Part shown: piece by piece, positions 33,101-44,705 of the stretch
How positions within the stretch are numbered: position 1 is the first letter of the stretch
Layout of the letters: every line of letters starts with the position of its first letter
DNA from: Diorhabda sublineata
Taxonomy: Eukaryota; Arthropoda; Insecta; Coleoptera; Chrysomelidae
Assembly (NCBI RefSeq): GCF_026230105.1
Contig: NC_079486.1
Location: 1,178,001 to 1,242,000, forward strand
DNA: 64,000 nt
Direction of reading: 5' to 3'
Notes under the pieces: model-generated
The model's database searches: none
What the model was told of the DNA's origin: nothing
Seen by the model: the letters and a program-made list of their open reading frames with translations, nothing else
Made by a program: the position numbers and the translations under genes

Positions 33101-34205
33101 TTGTCCCCAAACCGGGAACGAGCAGCACGTCGTTTATTTGCAGTTGTGAAAATTTTTCGCCGTCGGCCGAACACTTTATGGCCCCAGACCCCTTGCCTTC
33201 GATTGCCGCTCTCGTCTCGTCTGCGAGGCAGACAAATCCCTTTTTACTGGGGTCTATCTTGTCGAAAAATTCTCGAGACTGCACCATGTGGCTCGTTGCG
33301 CCTGAGTCCACAATCCAGCTGCATTCTGTTGTCCTTGCGCCTAGACAAATCTCGCGACACGTGTAAGCAGTTCCTGTCTGTTCGCGCTCCTCGGAAACTT
33401 TATTGCCCTTTTCCTGCTTCGCTTTCCAGGCCTTATATTTATTGCAGTTTACCTTGATGTGCCCTTCCTTTTTGCAGAAGAAACAACTTCTTTTGGATGT
33501 CTGATTGCCGCTGCTATTTGCTTTATGCTCGGCCTTCATCGCTGTTTCTTTGCCTGAAATCTCCCTTACTTCTTGAGCCTCTTTGCGCCTCATGAATTCG
33601 TCGATTAATCGACTCTTCACGAATTCAGAGGTGAGGTCTGATTCGGGCCTACTCTCCAAAGCCGTAGTGAGAGTGTCGTAAGACTCCGGTAAACTTGATA
33701 AATAGAAACAAGCAATTACGTCGTCCTTCATTTCTACGCCTAGTGCAGCGAGCTTATCAAAATATTCTGACATTTTCGCAACGTGAGCTTCCATGTCTCC
33801 GCTCTCTTCGAGAGTCATGCGAACAACGCGCTTTAAAAGGTGTACCTTATTTGAAGTTGTATTCTTTTGGTGATGTGACTTCAATGCCTCCCATTGATCG
33901 TGCGCCGTTTTCTTCTCCTTGATGAATCGCAATTGGCTATCTTCAACTGTCAAGCCAATCACGACTTGAGCGTCTTGATCCTTCTTCTGCCAAGCGGTAA
34001 CGGCTGTAGTAGTAGCTGCGGCAGCAGCAGCGATCGCGGCGGTGTCGGCTCCGGCTGCGGGGGGAACTGTAGTGGCCGCATCTTTATCTTGACTAACCAC
34101 GTCCCACAAACCGTCTTTTATCAATAGCAACTTCACTTTGAAACTCCATGTGGAGTAATTGTCACTGTTCAATTTTTGCACGTTATACCTTACGCTTTCT
34201 GCCAT
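30183..34205 (-). pseudogene. Copia C gag-pol polyprotein with a single amber codon
   Basis: The ATG at 34205 opens an 878-codon frame. It contains gag with an Ala/Thr-rich tract (residues about 43-70), a zinc knuckle CFFCKKEGHIKVNC (241-254), protease WIVDSGATSHM (DSG at 300-302), an HHCC finger (VWHRRLGH, CECC) and an integrase DD35E triad (D508, D570, E606 of NGVAERKNR). A TAG at 31569-31571 interrupts VSCK-stop-VFKTKR, where the family has Trp (TGG), so one G-to-A change explains it. The same frame continues for 461 codons with RT (YVDD at residues 144-147 of this part) and RNase H (GYADADYGED, KHAEYIALAEA, KHIDIKYHF, ADMLTKPLG) to the stop at 30183. The stop leaves gag, protease and integrase readable but cuts off RT. 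Confidence 0.95.
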
Positions 34206-34335
34206 CGTGCGAAAAATTCACTTTACTTTAGTTCACTTCAGTGTTTAACTTTAAATTGTCCTATACTGCGTTACTTAACTTTATGAGCACTTTTATTTAT
34301 TTACTTTATTGTATTATTGGGCTGGGCCCATAACC

Positions 34336-34722
34336 TGTTGTTAAATGTTAATAAACAATAAGTATTATTAGATTGACTTTATTAATAATACATAAATGAA
34401 GCACAATAATACATGAATAAAAGTATGCACGTAACGCAGTATATAAAATGCACTTAAAAAAGTCTTTCGTTTAATTATAAATGAATGGACTGTAAAAAAC
34501 ACTTTTGTATAAACACTGATAACTGGATGTGAACTGCTGAATGCGACTGGCTGTCGCGTGGGCTGGTGGCGGACTGACCGTGGTGGGTCATCCTTCGGGG
34601 CTCTTCAGACGGAAGGGGAAGAGCAATAAAATTTGGCTCTTTTGGTTTCCCGTCTACCTGGCATTTTTATTTCGCACAGGCACAATTATATTTAGTGTGC
34701 GCATCGTTGCTATACTCCAACA
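34336..34722 (-). repeat. 5' LTR of copia C
   Basis: 387 bp, apparently identical to the other LTR. The right target duplication AGTTC follows at 34723-34727. Confidence 0.95.
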
Positions 34723-35565
34723 AGTTCCATAAAAGGTTATTAGTTTTTCAACTAGACTTTTTCCATTCCCTACAGGATCGGGATATTAAAATTTTCATTA
34801 TTTCTTCATTGTTCTCATTACCAGGCAACAAAGAATTTTATTACGAATGATTACCCAATCACCAGCTTTGGTTATTGATTTACTAATATACTATATTCGC
34901 CTTAATTTATATATCTTTGAAAATTCTAAAATTCTACTTAGACATAATCCTTGATTACCGATGATCATATATTTTACTGCAAAAACTCTTTTGAATGATA
35001 CGTGGATACTAAGAAATCGAAAGAATATCCCGATGATATGTTTAATCTGAATTTCTGATATTTCAACTGAGGAGGATTTTATAACGTCGATAAAATGATT
35101 AAATATGCAAAAAGCACAATGCACAAATTTCATTTTTTGCTATAATCAAAGTATAATTAAAAATCTTTTCATATATTGAATTCAACCTACAGATTCCAGA
35201 TATTACTTTTCGTTCTTCTTTAAACTTTTTTTAAAGTCAAATATGATATACCTATCCACAGTAGTTTATTACCGTTTCCACGAAGAAACTCGATATTCAC
35301 ACATTTGCGTTGAAATATGTGATTTTATAATTTTGGTATGCTAAATATTTTGTAAAACCAGCAGTGATAATTCTATGATTAACATAGGTATTTCACATTT
35401 AAACTGCTAATGAAACAAAGTGGCTTCTTTAAGACGTTGAAGGGTTGGCATTACACTGTCCTCTTCCAATACGTATCGTTAAAAAGAGAAACAACATGTA
35501 CCGAATGGTGAAAATAAAATAAAATATAAACGTTATTTAGACCTACGCTAGTGCATCTTTATCTT

Positions 35566-36028
35566 GATATCTGTCAACGGTCTTAATAATTTTACTACCA
35601 CGTTTCCTACGTTGAGTATTACTTCAGCCTATAGGGTAGGCCACAAGCAGCACAGCCACGTACCGTATCCAAATATGTTGCAATAGAACATAACATACAG
35701 ATCTAGAATATTCAATAATTGTATGTAGTCAATTCTTTATGATACTTAAATTTGTAATAACAACTCAAAAACTCTAGTTTAAATAAAAGACAATCTTCCA
35801 AATATTAACATCTTTAATTATTTTCACCAGCACACCTTTCCCTAATCCATAATATTATTTATCATTGATAGCTTTTTTGTTCTTTATTTGTAAACCATAT
35901 CTATAAATAATAATTTCCTATTGCAGCATATCTTGATGTGCAACGTGGCTGCGCTGTTTGTTGTCTAGCCGGTACGATTTCCCAGCGTAGGGAACGCGGT
36001 AGTAGAATTATTAAGACAGTTGACAGAA
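35566..36028. mobile_element. Fold-back (palindromic) MITE-like element, left-arm copy
   Basis: The ends are inverted repeats of each other: TGTCAACGGTCTTAATAATT at the left and AATTATTAAGACAGTTGACA at the right. The repeats extend inward over roughly 100 bp with divergence (GCAGCACAGCCACGTACCGT against AACGTGGCTGCGCTGTTTGT). The interior is AT-rich with no ORF. The mirror copy is at about 56637-57090. Confidence 0.75.
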
Positions 36029-36345
36029 AATAATAATAAATAACGTTTCTGTAAATAAATATAGTAAATAATTCTTTTAATGGTTCATAAACAAATTTTG
36101 AGTTCTATTTCATCAATTTTAATACAATATTTATTTTTTTATTTTGATATTCATGATGTAGGCGATTTACTGATTAATATAATTATGCAAATTGACGGAT
36201 GTAACTGTTACTATAAACAAAAATCCAAAAAAATTATCACGAACCACATATAAAAAGGTCTAAGAAATAAGAAGTTGAGGAAATATAATATATGATAAAA
36301 ATGAAACAATCAATTAAGAATTTAAATCTTTTAATTTGAAGATTT

Positions 36346-36800
36346 AGAAGAATCTACTGTGCTACTCTAACGTGCTTCATTTCTTTCCATAATTTCAGTT
36401 TCCTCTTCCATTAATATTTTTTTTTCAAATTTTTTTACTTCTATCAGTGGATTGGCTATTGATATAAGTTGATGGTTCAGAGACATTTACATGAATACTG
36501 TATTCACTAAAGTACACATTATAAGAATCGATACATTTTTCTGGCTGTAATTTTCCCTTGCTTTTGCTGCCTGACACTACAGTAGATTTAGTCTGCAAAA
36601 CACAATGGGTCACATGCAAAACATCAAATAACTTAGTCTTTGCTTCTTTCTACAAGTTTTTGTATTTAGCTTGGAGTTGTTGAATCTTTCTCAAAATTGG
36701 TAGTGAGAACTCTTTTTGTTATCATTATCAAGAATCAACCAGAACAAGAAAAATATTACAATTGAAATTAATAAATGTCACCTATTAAAAATAATTGTTG
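36346..36800 (-). pseudogene. Left-arm copy of an unidentified gene fragment
   Basis: The minus strand reads HVTHCVLQTKSTVVSGSKSK then EKCIDSYNVYFSEYSIHVNV. The frame is broken relative to the right-arm copy. In a shifted frame the end reads KKILMEEETEIMERNEAR before a stop. No family is recognised. It mirrors 55914-56290. Confidence 0.3.
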
Positions 36801-37595
36801 AATAATTGAAATAAAAATTCTATAAATGATCTAATTTATTTGTTGTGCAATTAAGGGTTGATAACTTTTTCTTCCAATATGTTTCGAAGTGCTCTACTGC
36901 TATCTCCAATGCGACAGCCACTTGTTTCTATATCACTTCAATCCTAAACTTCTAATTATTGAAGTTTTCTTAGGGTAACTTAACCACGAGTTCATAATTA
37001 TTAAGAGATTGTCGAATTAAAATTACTGTTCTTTTTTCTACTTCACAATTGTGAATATTCACTAACAACTTATTACGATAGATCGTATAATATGTGACCA
37101 TTTCATATACCTGTATGTAATACTCCTATATGGACAATATTCATTTTTTCTCTCGTTCGCGACACTTTGTCTACAGTACGCATGCTTGAGAATGCGCAGA
37201 ATAGAGCTTAAACCACGGAGGATAGAGAAATCGTTGCCATTCTTCTTTATTTAGAAGTTATAATCTGCAAAATGAGCTACAAAAACCAGTATCGAAAAAA
37301 TGTTATACCTAGTAATTTAGTAAAAAGTTCAAAATTATAAAAATACATTTCAAGTACTTCATGTTGTTTCTTAGTCAAAATTTTTTTTTTAGTTACCAAC
37401 AATCAGACTTTTTTGTTACGTTGTTTGAATGAAAACACATTAAATGTCACAGTAACTTTATTAAGAATTCGTTTATAATAAGAAAAACCAAAACTATGAA
37501 TAAAAATAATACAAGTTTAAATGAAACAAAAGCAATAATTTTGTATTTCTACATCAATTATATTTCGTTCTGTATCTTTGTAACAACTTGTGTCC

Positions 37596-37943
37596 TTAAT
37601 CCTTGTATATTAATCGTGCATAATCGCAAATGTGTTTCATGAGTCTCGCAACCTTCATAATCGCTTGTAGATTATCTGGATCTACCTCATCATCTGCGTG
37701 ATTATGATATGATTTTCCAGTTCTGTTTTCCATTTGTTCCGTCTTATTAAATTTGTTTTCTTGAGGAATAATTTCTTCATTCGATCTATTTATTTTTTTA
37801 CCATGCTCTGCATTTTGTTGAGAAAACTCAGATGAAACATTGCAACTGTTGGTATTCATCTTTGGTTAAATGTCAGATTCAACGTTTGGAAGTAACTTTG
37901 CTTTTTTTGACATATGTACAATGTTTATGATTTGATAATTCAT
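37596..37943 (-). pseudogene. Left-arm copy of the small 115-codon gene, one nonsense codon
   Basis: It matches the intact right-arm gene at 54678-55025. The ATG at 37943 opens the frame MNYQIINIVHMSKKAKLLPN. A TAA (TCA in the right copy) interrupts after VESDI near 37868. The frame then continues MNTNSCNVSSEFSQQNAEHG to DYARLIYKD and a stop at 37596. One base change therefore separates this copy from an open frame. Upstream sequence (CCGTCCGG at about 37970-37980; GTACGTTCCAACAATAG) is also shared. Confidence 0.7.
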
Positions 37944-38539
37944 AGTAACGTTAGTCCCGTAGTATTTGGCCGGACGGAGAACTAAAAATTATTATAATAG
38001 TGTACGTTCCAACAATAGTGTAATTAGATTATCGAACAAACAATGGATACAAATATATAATAATGAAAGAAGCATTCGATCTAATTTCGGATTGTTTTTA
38101 GATACAAATTGATTAATTTCACTATAATTATAAAAATTATCATAGTTTTAATCCCAATTGTTAGTGCAAGGGAAAATGTTGGTGTAGCGTGGGACCATAA
38201 AGTGTGTTCATTTTGTCAATAGTTTAGTAATTCTACATTTGAGTAAATCAGAAGAAATTTATTTTAAACAGACTTATTAGGTATACAGTAAATCCAATAT
38301 GTAAAGTTAAGTTTCAAATATATGGGATTTAAGATAACATTCAAGTGATATTTTCAAATTCTAAAACATTCTCAAACATCGATGTCATAATTCGATGGAA
38401 AGGCTATGTATTTTTAAATTAATGTTAATAAGGAGATGTTTTCCTTATCTATCAGTTGATGAATTAGAAGATAAAAAATATAAGTAAAATCCGTAAGCAT
38501 GTGACCAACTAAGAAAAACACATTTTTTGCCAAAAATCG

Positions 38540-39120
38540 ATATTATTCAAAAATGTAATCTTCTTCAAGAGCAATACAATAATTCCAAAGCTTCTCTAAC
38601 TTCTCCGTGCTGTTCTTGTAGAAGAATTTATCTTTTGCCTCGAAACAGTCTAGACTCTAGACTATACGCTGGATGATGAACCAAGTGTAATTAGTTCAAT
38701 TTAACCATAGTTGCCATCGACTTCTAAATCGGTACATTATCTTGGTAGAACATTGGTTTTTTCTGCGACTTTTCCTTGATTTTTGTAGTCCAACGATCTC
38801 CATTTTGGAGATAGTCGATGAAAAATATTCCATGCGCATTCCAAAATACTTTCCAGCTATCTATTGGACCTTTGGATGCTTTGGACTTGGTTCACCCACA
38901 AACGCGGCATCCACTTTGTAATAAATTTTTTTATTTTACGATTAGATAGAACCAATTTGTGGACTTTTTTGATGTTTTCTGGAGTAATCATCTCAATTGG
39001 ACGACCACAACGTTCACCTTGATCGGTGTTTGTACGACCACGTTTAAATTCAGCAAACCAATAACAAATGGCAGGATTTTTTAATTTTCTGGCGCTCTCA
39101 AGGAACATTTAGGTAACATA
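38540..39120 (-). pseudogene. Mariner transposase with internal deletion (left arm)
   Basis: The minus strand 39108-38870 gives the paired-type HTH region (CYWFAEFKRGRTNTDQGERC, GRPIEMITPENIKKVHKLVL). It jumps by deletion to the C-terminal half: WKVFWNAHGIFFIDYLQ, then FYQDNVPI with a stop, followed by SMATMVKLN and HLVHHPAYSLESRLF, equivalent to the DNAPAH / LxHPPYSPDLAPSD motifs. Stops and frameshifts are present and the catalytic Asp triad is incomplete. The C-terminal half is mirrored at 53736-54085 on the right arm. Confidence 0.8.
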
Positions 39121-39359
39121 CCAACTGATGAAGTTGACTTGAGAATCCTAGCCTAAAACGAGATTCAGATCAATGTTTCCGAGCACTCATTCTTAGGATT
39201 TTGCAATGAAAACTGTTTCTTCCATTTTTTCTTTCCAGTCAAAGTTAAATTAGAAAAATTTTAGCTATTTTCTATTCAAGTGCGAAGTTGATAAACGAAA
39301 AATACATAGAAACCATTTGAAGGATAATTTGTTTACGAATTTTTGCTTTTTTATTTTTA

Positions 39360-39988
39360 TTAATTTTCCAACGTTTTGGATTTGTTTTCTTTGCTAACGC
39401 CCATAATTTTTTGTTTGACCGTTGAAACATGGACATCAAATAAAAACAAATGGAATGTAACAGGAATTATAATTACATTTTGATTACAATAGAAAAAATT
39501 AGCAATACGAATTATACTGATATAGATTTTTTTAATAAACTTAATATGGAACAATAGAAATAAATTGAATATTGATGTGATATAAGCATTAACAACATCA
39601 TTTAGTTCATCTTTGCATCTAGCTAGTAAAAAATCGTAAAGGTTAGATATGAGTCTTACAACCTTCTGTATCTCTCGATAACTGTCTTCAGGTAACTTAT
39701 TCCTTGCGGGATTATCATACGTTTGTCCAGTTTTGTCGTCATTCCGATCGGTAATATCTAGTTTTCCCATTTGTTTCGTCTTTTCAATTTTTTTTTTTCG
39801 TGGAAAGTAATATCCTTATTCGATCCATTTATTTCTTTACCAAATTCTGCCTTTCTTTTCGAATACTCAGCTGAGAAATTGCAACTGGTGTTATGTACCT
39901 TTATCTTTATTGAATTTCCAGATTTAGCGTTTGAACGTGACATCTCAACTATTTTTGGCATATTGAAGCTGACTAAAGATTTAATCAA
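39360..39988 (-). pseudogene. Third, diverged copy of the small 115-codon gene
   Basis: The first frame begins with MPKIVEMSRSNAKSGNSIKI and continues VHNTSCNFSAEYSKRKAEFG to a 10-A run near 39790, where it shifts. The continuing frame reads KLDITDRNDDKTGQTYDNPA, then LPEDSYREIQKVVRLISNLY. These align with NTTSCNVSSEFSQQNAEHGK and DPDNLQAIMKVARLMKHICD of the right-arm gene, so this is a paralogue. Its C-terminus is extended by about 80 hydrophobic residues of uncertain meaning. Upstream it shares GTCGGACGGAGAATT (about 40021) and GTACGTTCCAAC with the other copies. Confidence 0.6.
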
Positions 39989-40460
39989 TGTTCACTATAA
40001 CGTAAACAGTATATTCCTTGGTCGGACGGAGAATTGAGCATTGTTATTAAAAGGTACGTTCCAACCAAGGTTGTAGACGATAGGTTAACCGGTAACTTGT
40101 TCCATATATTGAAAGCTGATAGACCAGAACATTGAAATGTTTTTGACGATTTTTTAGGCCGTTTTCAGGGATCAATGAAAAACCAGTTATACGTGTAATC
40201 TAATAGAAAAGATGTAAAATATTCAATAGTATATAGGTTGTTCCATTCCAAATTTGATAATTGTGGAGAAAATTAAAATTTCTGTTATGGTACTCAACAG
40301 CTTAATGAGCTATTCAACACTCAAATGGTATGGAAAAATTGTTGATTAATTTTTTATTTCAAGGGGATAGCTGGGGGGTAGTGGGACACATAGATCCCAG
40401 TGGAAACTTTTTGCGAGACCTATTTAAACCAATGGTATTCATTATAATTTTCTTTACAAC

Positions 40461-41360
40461 AAATTTCTATGTATGAAAACTAGAAAAACAATTTTTGCAC
40501 AGAGGAACATTGCAAGCTGAGCAGAAGGTTGTGCGTTTTTCTCTCTTACTTTTTTCCACAACTGTGACATCTCCTACGAGTTGGTCTTTCATAAGAAAGA
40601 TGATCCCCAACATTCATCACTTTTTGGGTGATTTTGTTGGTCTGCCTTATTGGCGGTTTCTAACAACCTTGGCAGATTTTCGAGCCTCGGAAATCATTGA
40701 CTCTGCAAGTGGTGCCAGAAAATCCTGGAAAGAAATTTTCTTATGATCTGTTTCTCTCCAAATAATACATGCATTTACCGCACTGGTCATAAGCAAACGG
40801 TGAAAAACTTTTTTCTGCCACTTCAAAGACTTACGATCCATGTCATAAATATCAATCAATTGGTCACAAAGATCAACACCCCCCATGAACTTATTGTTAT
40901 GGGCCACAATTTCAGGACAAGGAATTTCCTTTTTAATCTTTTTCTTTTCTGTTCACAAAGGTCATATCATTTCCATGACACTTTGAAAGCAGCGTTACTT
41001 CTTTTGTATCTTTCCACAAAACCGCCGTAGTACCAAATTCGCCAATCACCGTGCCAACACAAGCAAATGGAGAGTTGTTTATTAATTTTGTCGACGTGAA
41101 AAAACGATCAAAACATAAACTAACCTCTGGATCTTTTATTGAAGACGAAAGCTTCGTGACGACTGTTTCTCCAAGAGTGGATTCGGTATCTCTGTTGGCA
41201 TCCTTTCCACAATAAATATTGAAATCATATGTATAGTCTGTTTTGGAATCACAGCGTTCCCATATTTTTATTCCTCGCTTTCTAGGTTTCAAAGGGAGGT
41301 ACTGTTTCAGAGAACTCCTGCCTTTGAACTTCTTCAATACTTTGTAAAGTGCTCTCACTC
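40461..41360 (-). pseudogene. piggyBac transposase, C-terminal two-thirds
   Basis: The minus strand reads VLKKFKGRSSLKQYLPLKPR, then YDFNIYCGKDANRDTESTLG and VSLCFDRFFTSTKLI (catalytic Asp segment) in 41358-40933. After a frame change comes HNNKFMGGVDLCDQLIDIYD and FHRLLMTSAVNACIIW (40907-40647). After further stops comes the C-terminal cysteine-rich domain TTFCSACNVPLCKNCFSSFH, ending near 40461. The N-terminal third and both termini are not visible. It lies in the 2.6-kb block present only in the left arm. Confidence 0.85.
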
Positions 41361-41447
41361 CTTACCTGTTGTATTTTACTTAAAATTTGGTTTGCTAATT
41401 TAATTCCCTTAGCTATTATGGTGGAGCGAGAATGAAAAAAATCTAGC

Positions 41448-41564
41448 TGCTCAGTAACCACAAAAAAGTCGTTACATAGTTATCACCATTGCATTGATAA
41501 ATTTCGCAAAACATGTAACTTATAATTTCGTCGAAATGGTCCAAATACAACTCTAGTTAGTCTC

Positions 41565-41570
<6 letters not shown>
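41448..41570 (-). repeat. Dispersed repeat R3, copy b
   Basis: Matches 20870-21000 in the same orientation and 53664-53735 inverted (GATAAATTTCGCAAAACATG, ATTTCGTCGAAATGGTCCAA). Confidence 0.7.

Positions 41571-41627
<57 letters not shown>
41565..41627. repeat. (TA)n microsatellite, left arm
   Basis: About 30 TA dinucleotides. The mirror array is at 53597-53663. Open frames coding Tyr/Ile repeats here are artefacts. Confidence 0.98.
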
Positions 41628-41629
<2 letters not shown>

Positions 41630-41849
41630 AACTTTTGATTTTACTGGAACCGTGTTTTTAAAAACTAACTTTATTTCTAACATAAATTCTACCAACAACT
41701 TCAATTACAAGATTGATATTTTTTATTACAAACGTGAATTACATAATTTTCTGGTAAACACAAACTAAGCAATTTTACAATAAAATAAGTTCTTAATCAG
41801 CACAATGTACTGTCCACCTAAGGGCAATGGCGTAGGTGACGTCTCCCCC

Positions 41850-43260
41850 TTTAGAAGCAAGCTTCTCCTGGAAGCTGGATCCCATCTTCTGTTGCCTGCG
41901 GGTGATTCTTACTTGTCCTTCCTGAATGTTTCCTCTTATACAAAATCCACAAGAAGGCCAATATCAATGCTGTATAAAGAAGAATATTCCAAATACTGGA
42001 ATGTGAAAATTAGTGTTTTACCTGAATATTGGCGTTACCAGTTGATTTGGAATATCCTTTAATTTTAACCTTTTTAAATCAATCTTCATTGGAGAAACGT
42101 GTAATTGATTTAATTTCAAATTTAATTCATTTATTACAAAAGGTTGTCCAAACGTTTTTTTTTTTGAAATAATAAGTCTTGGTTCCTAAATATAATTTTA
42201 CATGATGAATTTTCTATTAAATAAATGCCTTTAAGAGTTCTCACTTCAGTTTCTTGCTTACATTTTATGATTAATTTTTCTTCTACGGGAAATATTGCCA
42301 AAAATTGATTTATCTCCGGAATAATTAAGACATTGAAAAATATTGCCGCGAGTACAAATGTCATTTAGAGGTTTAATGACTTTATTTGATTTAAGTAAAA
42401 ATTTTGAATTAGGTATTAATGTTACGTATTCTAATTCAATTTCTGTAGGTATAGGTAACATATAATAAAGATTAAATAAAATATCATAGTAAATGTGTAT
42501 CGATAAAAAATATTGTGTTTGATTATTTTCTACTTTACAAACTACGTCTATGACGGCTTCAAATTCTAAAATATTTTTATGTTTTAATTTAAATTTAATT
42601 CCGCTTGGTAGTAATAATGCACTTTTTGCAACTCTACAAATAAATCGTGAGATTTCCGTTTCTAATATGTCTAGAATTACATTGAATGTGATAATAAGTT
42701 CGTTGAATAACTCTTAAATATTTAATATTTTCCGCATTTGATTGAAAATCTAGAATATCTCTTATCTCAAATATTTTCGTTTTTAATAATTTTTCATTAT
42801 ACTGAATGTCCTGAATTGTCTTATTAAAATTATCAATTATTTGGCGACTAACAGAATATTGCATTCCTATTTGATTTTGCAAGTTTTCTTTGTTTTATTT
42901 TAAATGTTCCATAATTGATTTAATTCTTTCTCCATCTTCAGAATCCAAGTTTCCTGTAATTGTTTTTACTATTGATCCAAGACCGTTAATTAACCCTCTC
43001 TTTGGACTATCTAAGGTAGAATGAATATTAATGTTATCAAATTTTTCTTCTATACTATTCCTAGTGTACTCTATTATATTTACAATATTTTCTGTTTCAG
43101 AATGAAAAAATGTATTATTAGACATATTATTTTTAACGTGATTATATTGTATACTTAACTTCTTAACTTATATTCTACGAGTAGTGGACTTAAATTATAA
43201 AAATGAACAAAGGTATGACTGGTTTTCTGCAGCTTGGCATATCCAAGATTTATGGGAAGT
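41850..43260 (-). pseudogene. env: Errantivirus env (F-like glycoprotein) remnant, left arm
   Basis: Several minus-strand frames (43125-42895, 42882-42634, 42461-42258, 42364-42134) resemble the baculovirus-F-like envelope protein of errantiviruses. A basic cleavage-like site precedes RGLINGLGS in the first frame. At least four frame changes or stops separate the pieces. The protein acted in membrane fusion in the family. Here it is broken. Confidence 0.65.
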
Positions 43261-43285
43261 ATTCCCAAGTTATAGGTAACATCTT

Positions 43286-43700
43286 TTATATTGACTGTTG
43301 CTTCTCCGACGGTGATGTACCTAAAATAAATTTATAAGGAGTGTTTTTAGGACGTATTATGTTTGAAAGATGAATATTTTCTGAAGTATTTTTGTGTCTA
43401 TTAGCGATTTTAGCTGTTTTTAGTCGGGTATTTTTGCTTTTGATTTCTTCACTTTTATATTTATTTTTGGTTTTACCTTGTGCCTGTTTATTACGTACGT
43501 ACAATTTAGTGGGTATTGTATCTGGTAATTCTTCACGGCTTTTATTTGCTTTAGAGATTACTTTTGATTTGTTTTCCTGTAATTTTTGATTTAAATTCGA
43601 GTATAAAATTTTTTTCTGTCTTTATGATTTTGTATATAATTATTAACTACTAGTTGATCAATTTCTATAACGAAAGGTGTGTTACTGTTTATGTGTCCGG
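43286..43700 (-). pseudogene. Errantivirus integrase C-terminal tail, left arm L1
   Basis: A Lys-rich frame (NRHKNTSENIHLSNIIRPKN at its end) and, upstream in another frame, VVNNYIQ and KDRKKILYSNLNQ. It is identical in layout to 52220-52601. The same start is also found at 45459-45540. Confidence 0.6.
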
Positions 43701-43703
43701 TAA

Positions 43704-44594
43704 TTATTTCGTTTGATTTTGAATTTCCGTTCGGTGAATCTCAGGATACCTGTGTGATTTTGAATAAATAGGTATTTCATTAGAAGTTTTAATGTGATGT
43801 TTTATTTTACTTGTGAAGGTGAGCTGATTTCCTTCAACATGAAGAATATCACTATACTCTTGAATTAATTTTAATACAGATTGTTTCTCTTCCGAATTCA
43901 TGTGTTCAGTTCTAACTTTCGAAACATCAAATTTAACAATTTCACAATAAATTTCATTAAAATTTGGGTTGAGAGTTTGTTCGTATTTATCGAATGTCTC
44001 AACACTAATAGAAGGGCATAAATCTACTCGAAAGTTGGATTCTGAAGGATTTAAAATTGTACATAAAGCTATATTATTTTCAACTTTTGTTAAACATTCA
44101 GGGATTTCTAATTTTCCAATTCGTGTATATGGTATAATTACATTACCATTTTTTACATTTTCAATATTTAATTTAATTACTTGTTCACAACGTGGAGGCA
44201 CTACTATACAATTCGTGGATCCAGTTTTAATGTCAAAGTAATTCAATTTAATTTGACTATAAGGAGTCATAAGCAAATTATTATTTAAATCGATAATTGC
44301 ATTAAGTATTTTTAAATTATCCAATCCTAACAAACAATCAAAATGATCGTGAAATTTGAAAACGCAATATTCTAAATTGAGCGGTTTCCTATAAATAAAC
44401 ATTTTAGGGATTGGAATGAGTGTGCAGAAATTTTGTTGACTGCTACCAAAGGCAGATTTTACATGGAAGGGTCTTTTGACATAAGATTTTTTGAAATATT
44501 TCTCAACAACTGCTGGTGTCACAAAGGATCTTGTGCTACCAGTATCAATTAAAACTTTAAGATTCTGTTCTGGAAAAATTATATAGGGTAACAC
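43704..44594 (-). pseudogene. Errantivirus protease plus RT N-terminus, left arm L1
   Basis: The retroviral-type aspartic protease motif VLIDTGSTRSFV lies near the start, followed by FDCLLGLDNLK. The linker then leads to the RT N-terminal segment (SDILHVEGNQLTFTSKIKHH). The frame ends at EIQNQTK where the deletion begins. The mirror copy is 51266-52183. Confidence 0.8.
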
Positions 44595-44705
44595 GCTTTA
44601 TGAATTATTTAAGTTTAACAATTCGATAATGTTTGGTTTGGTTCCGAGGCTGGTGACTCTAAAAAATTATCGGATTCATCATTAGTGCAATCAGTATCGT
44701 TTATA

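Larger units (their letters stand above)
29764..34722 (-). mobile_element. Copia element C, full-length, young, 4959 bp
   Basis: The LTRs at 29764-30150 and 34336-34722 are both 387 bp and I see no difference between them. They are bounded by AGTTC at 29759-29763 and 34723-34727. The primer site GGTTATGGGCCCAG (minus strand, 34322-34335) matches the initiator-Met tRNA half. The purine tract GAGGAAGGG precedes the 3' LTR. The interior has one 1340-codon frame with a single stop. It is visibly richer in G+C than the flanks and than copia A and B. It inserted about 30 bp outside the left end of the giant palindrome. Confidence 0.97.

Noticed and set aside
31395..34127. Several plus-strand frames of 60-133 codons
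   Set aside because: They are shadows opposite the well-supported copia C polyprotein.
41483..41768. Frames of Tyr-Ile repeats, also at 53519-53798
   Set aside because: They are direct translations of (TA)n microsatellites.
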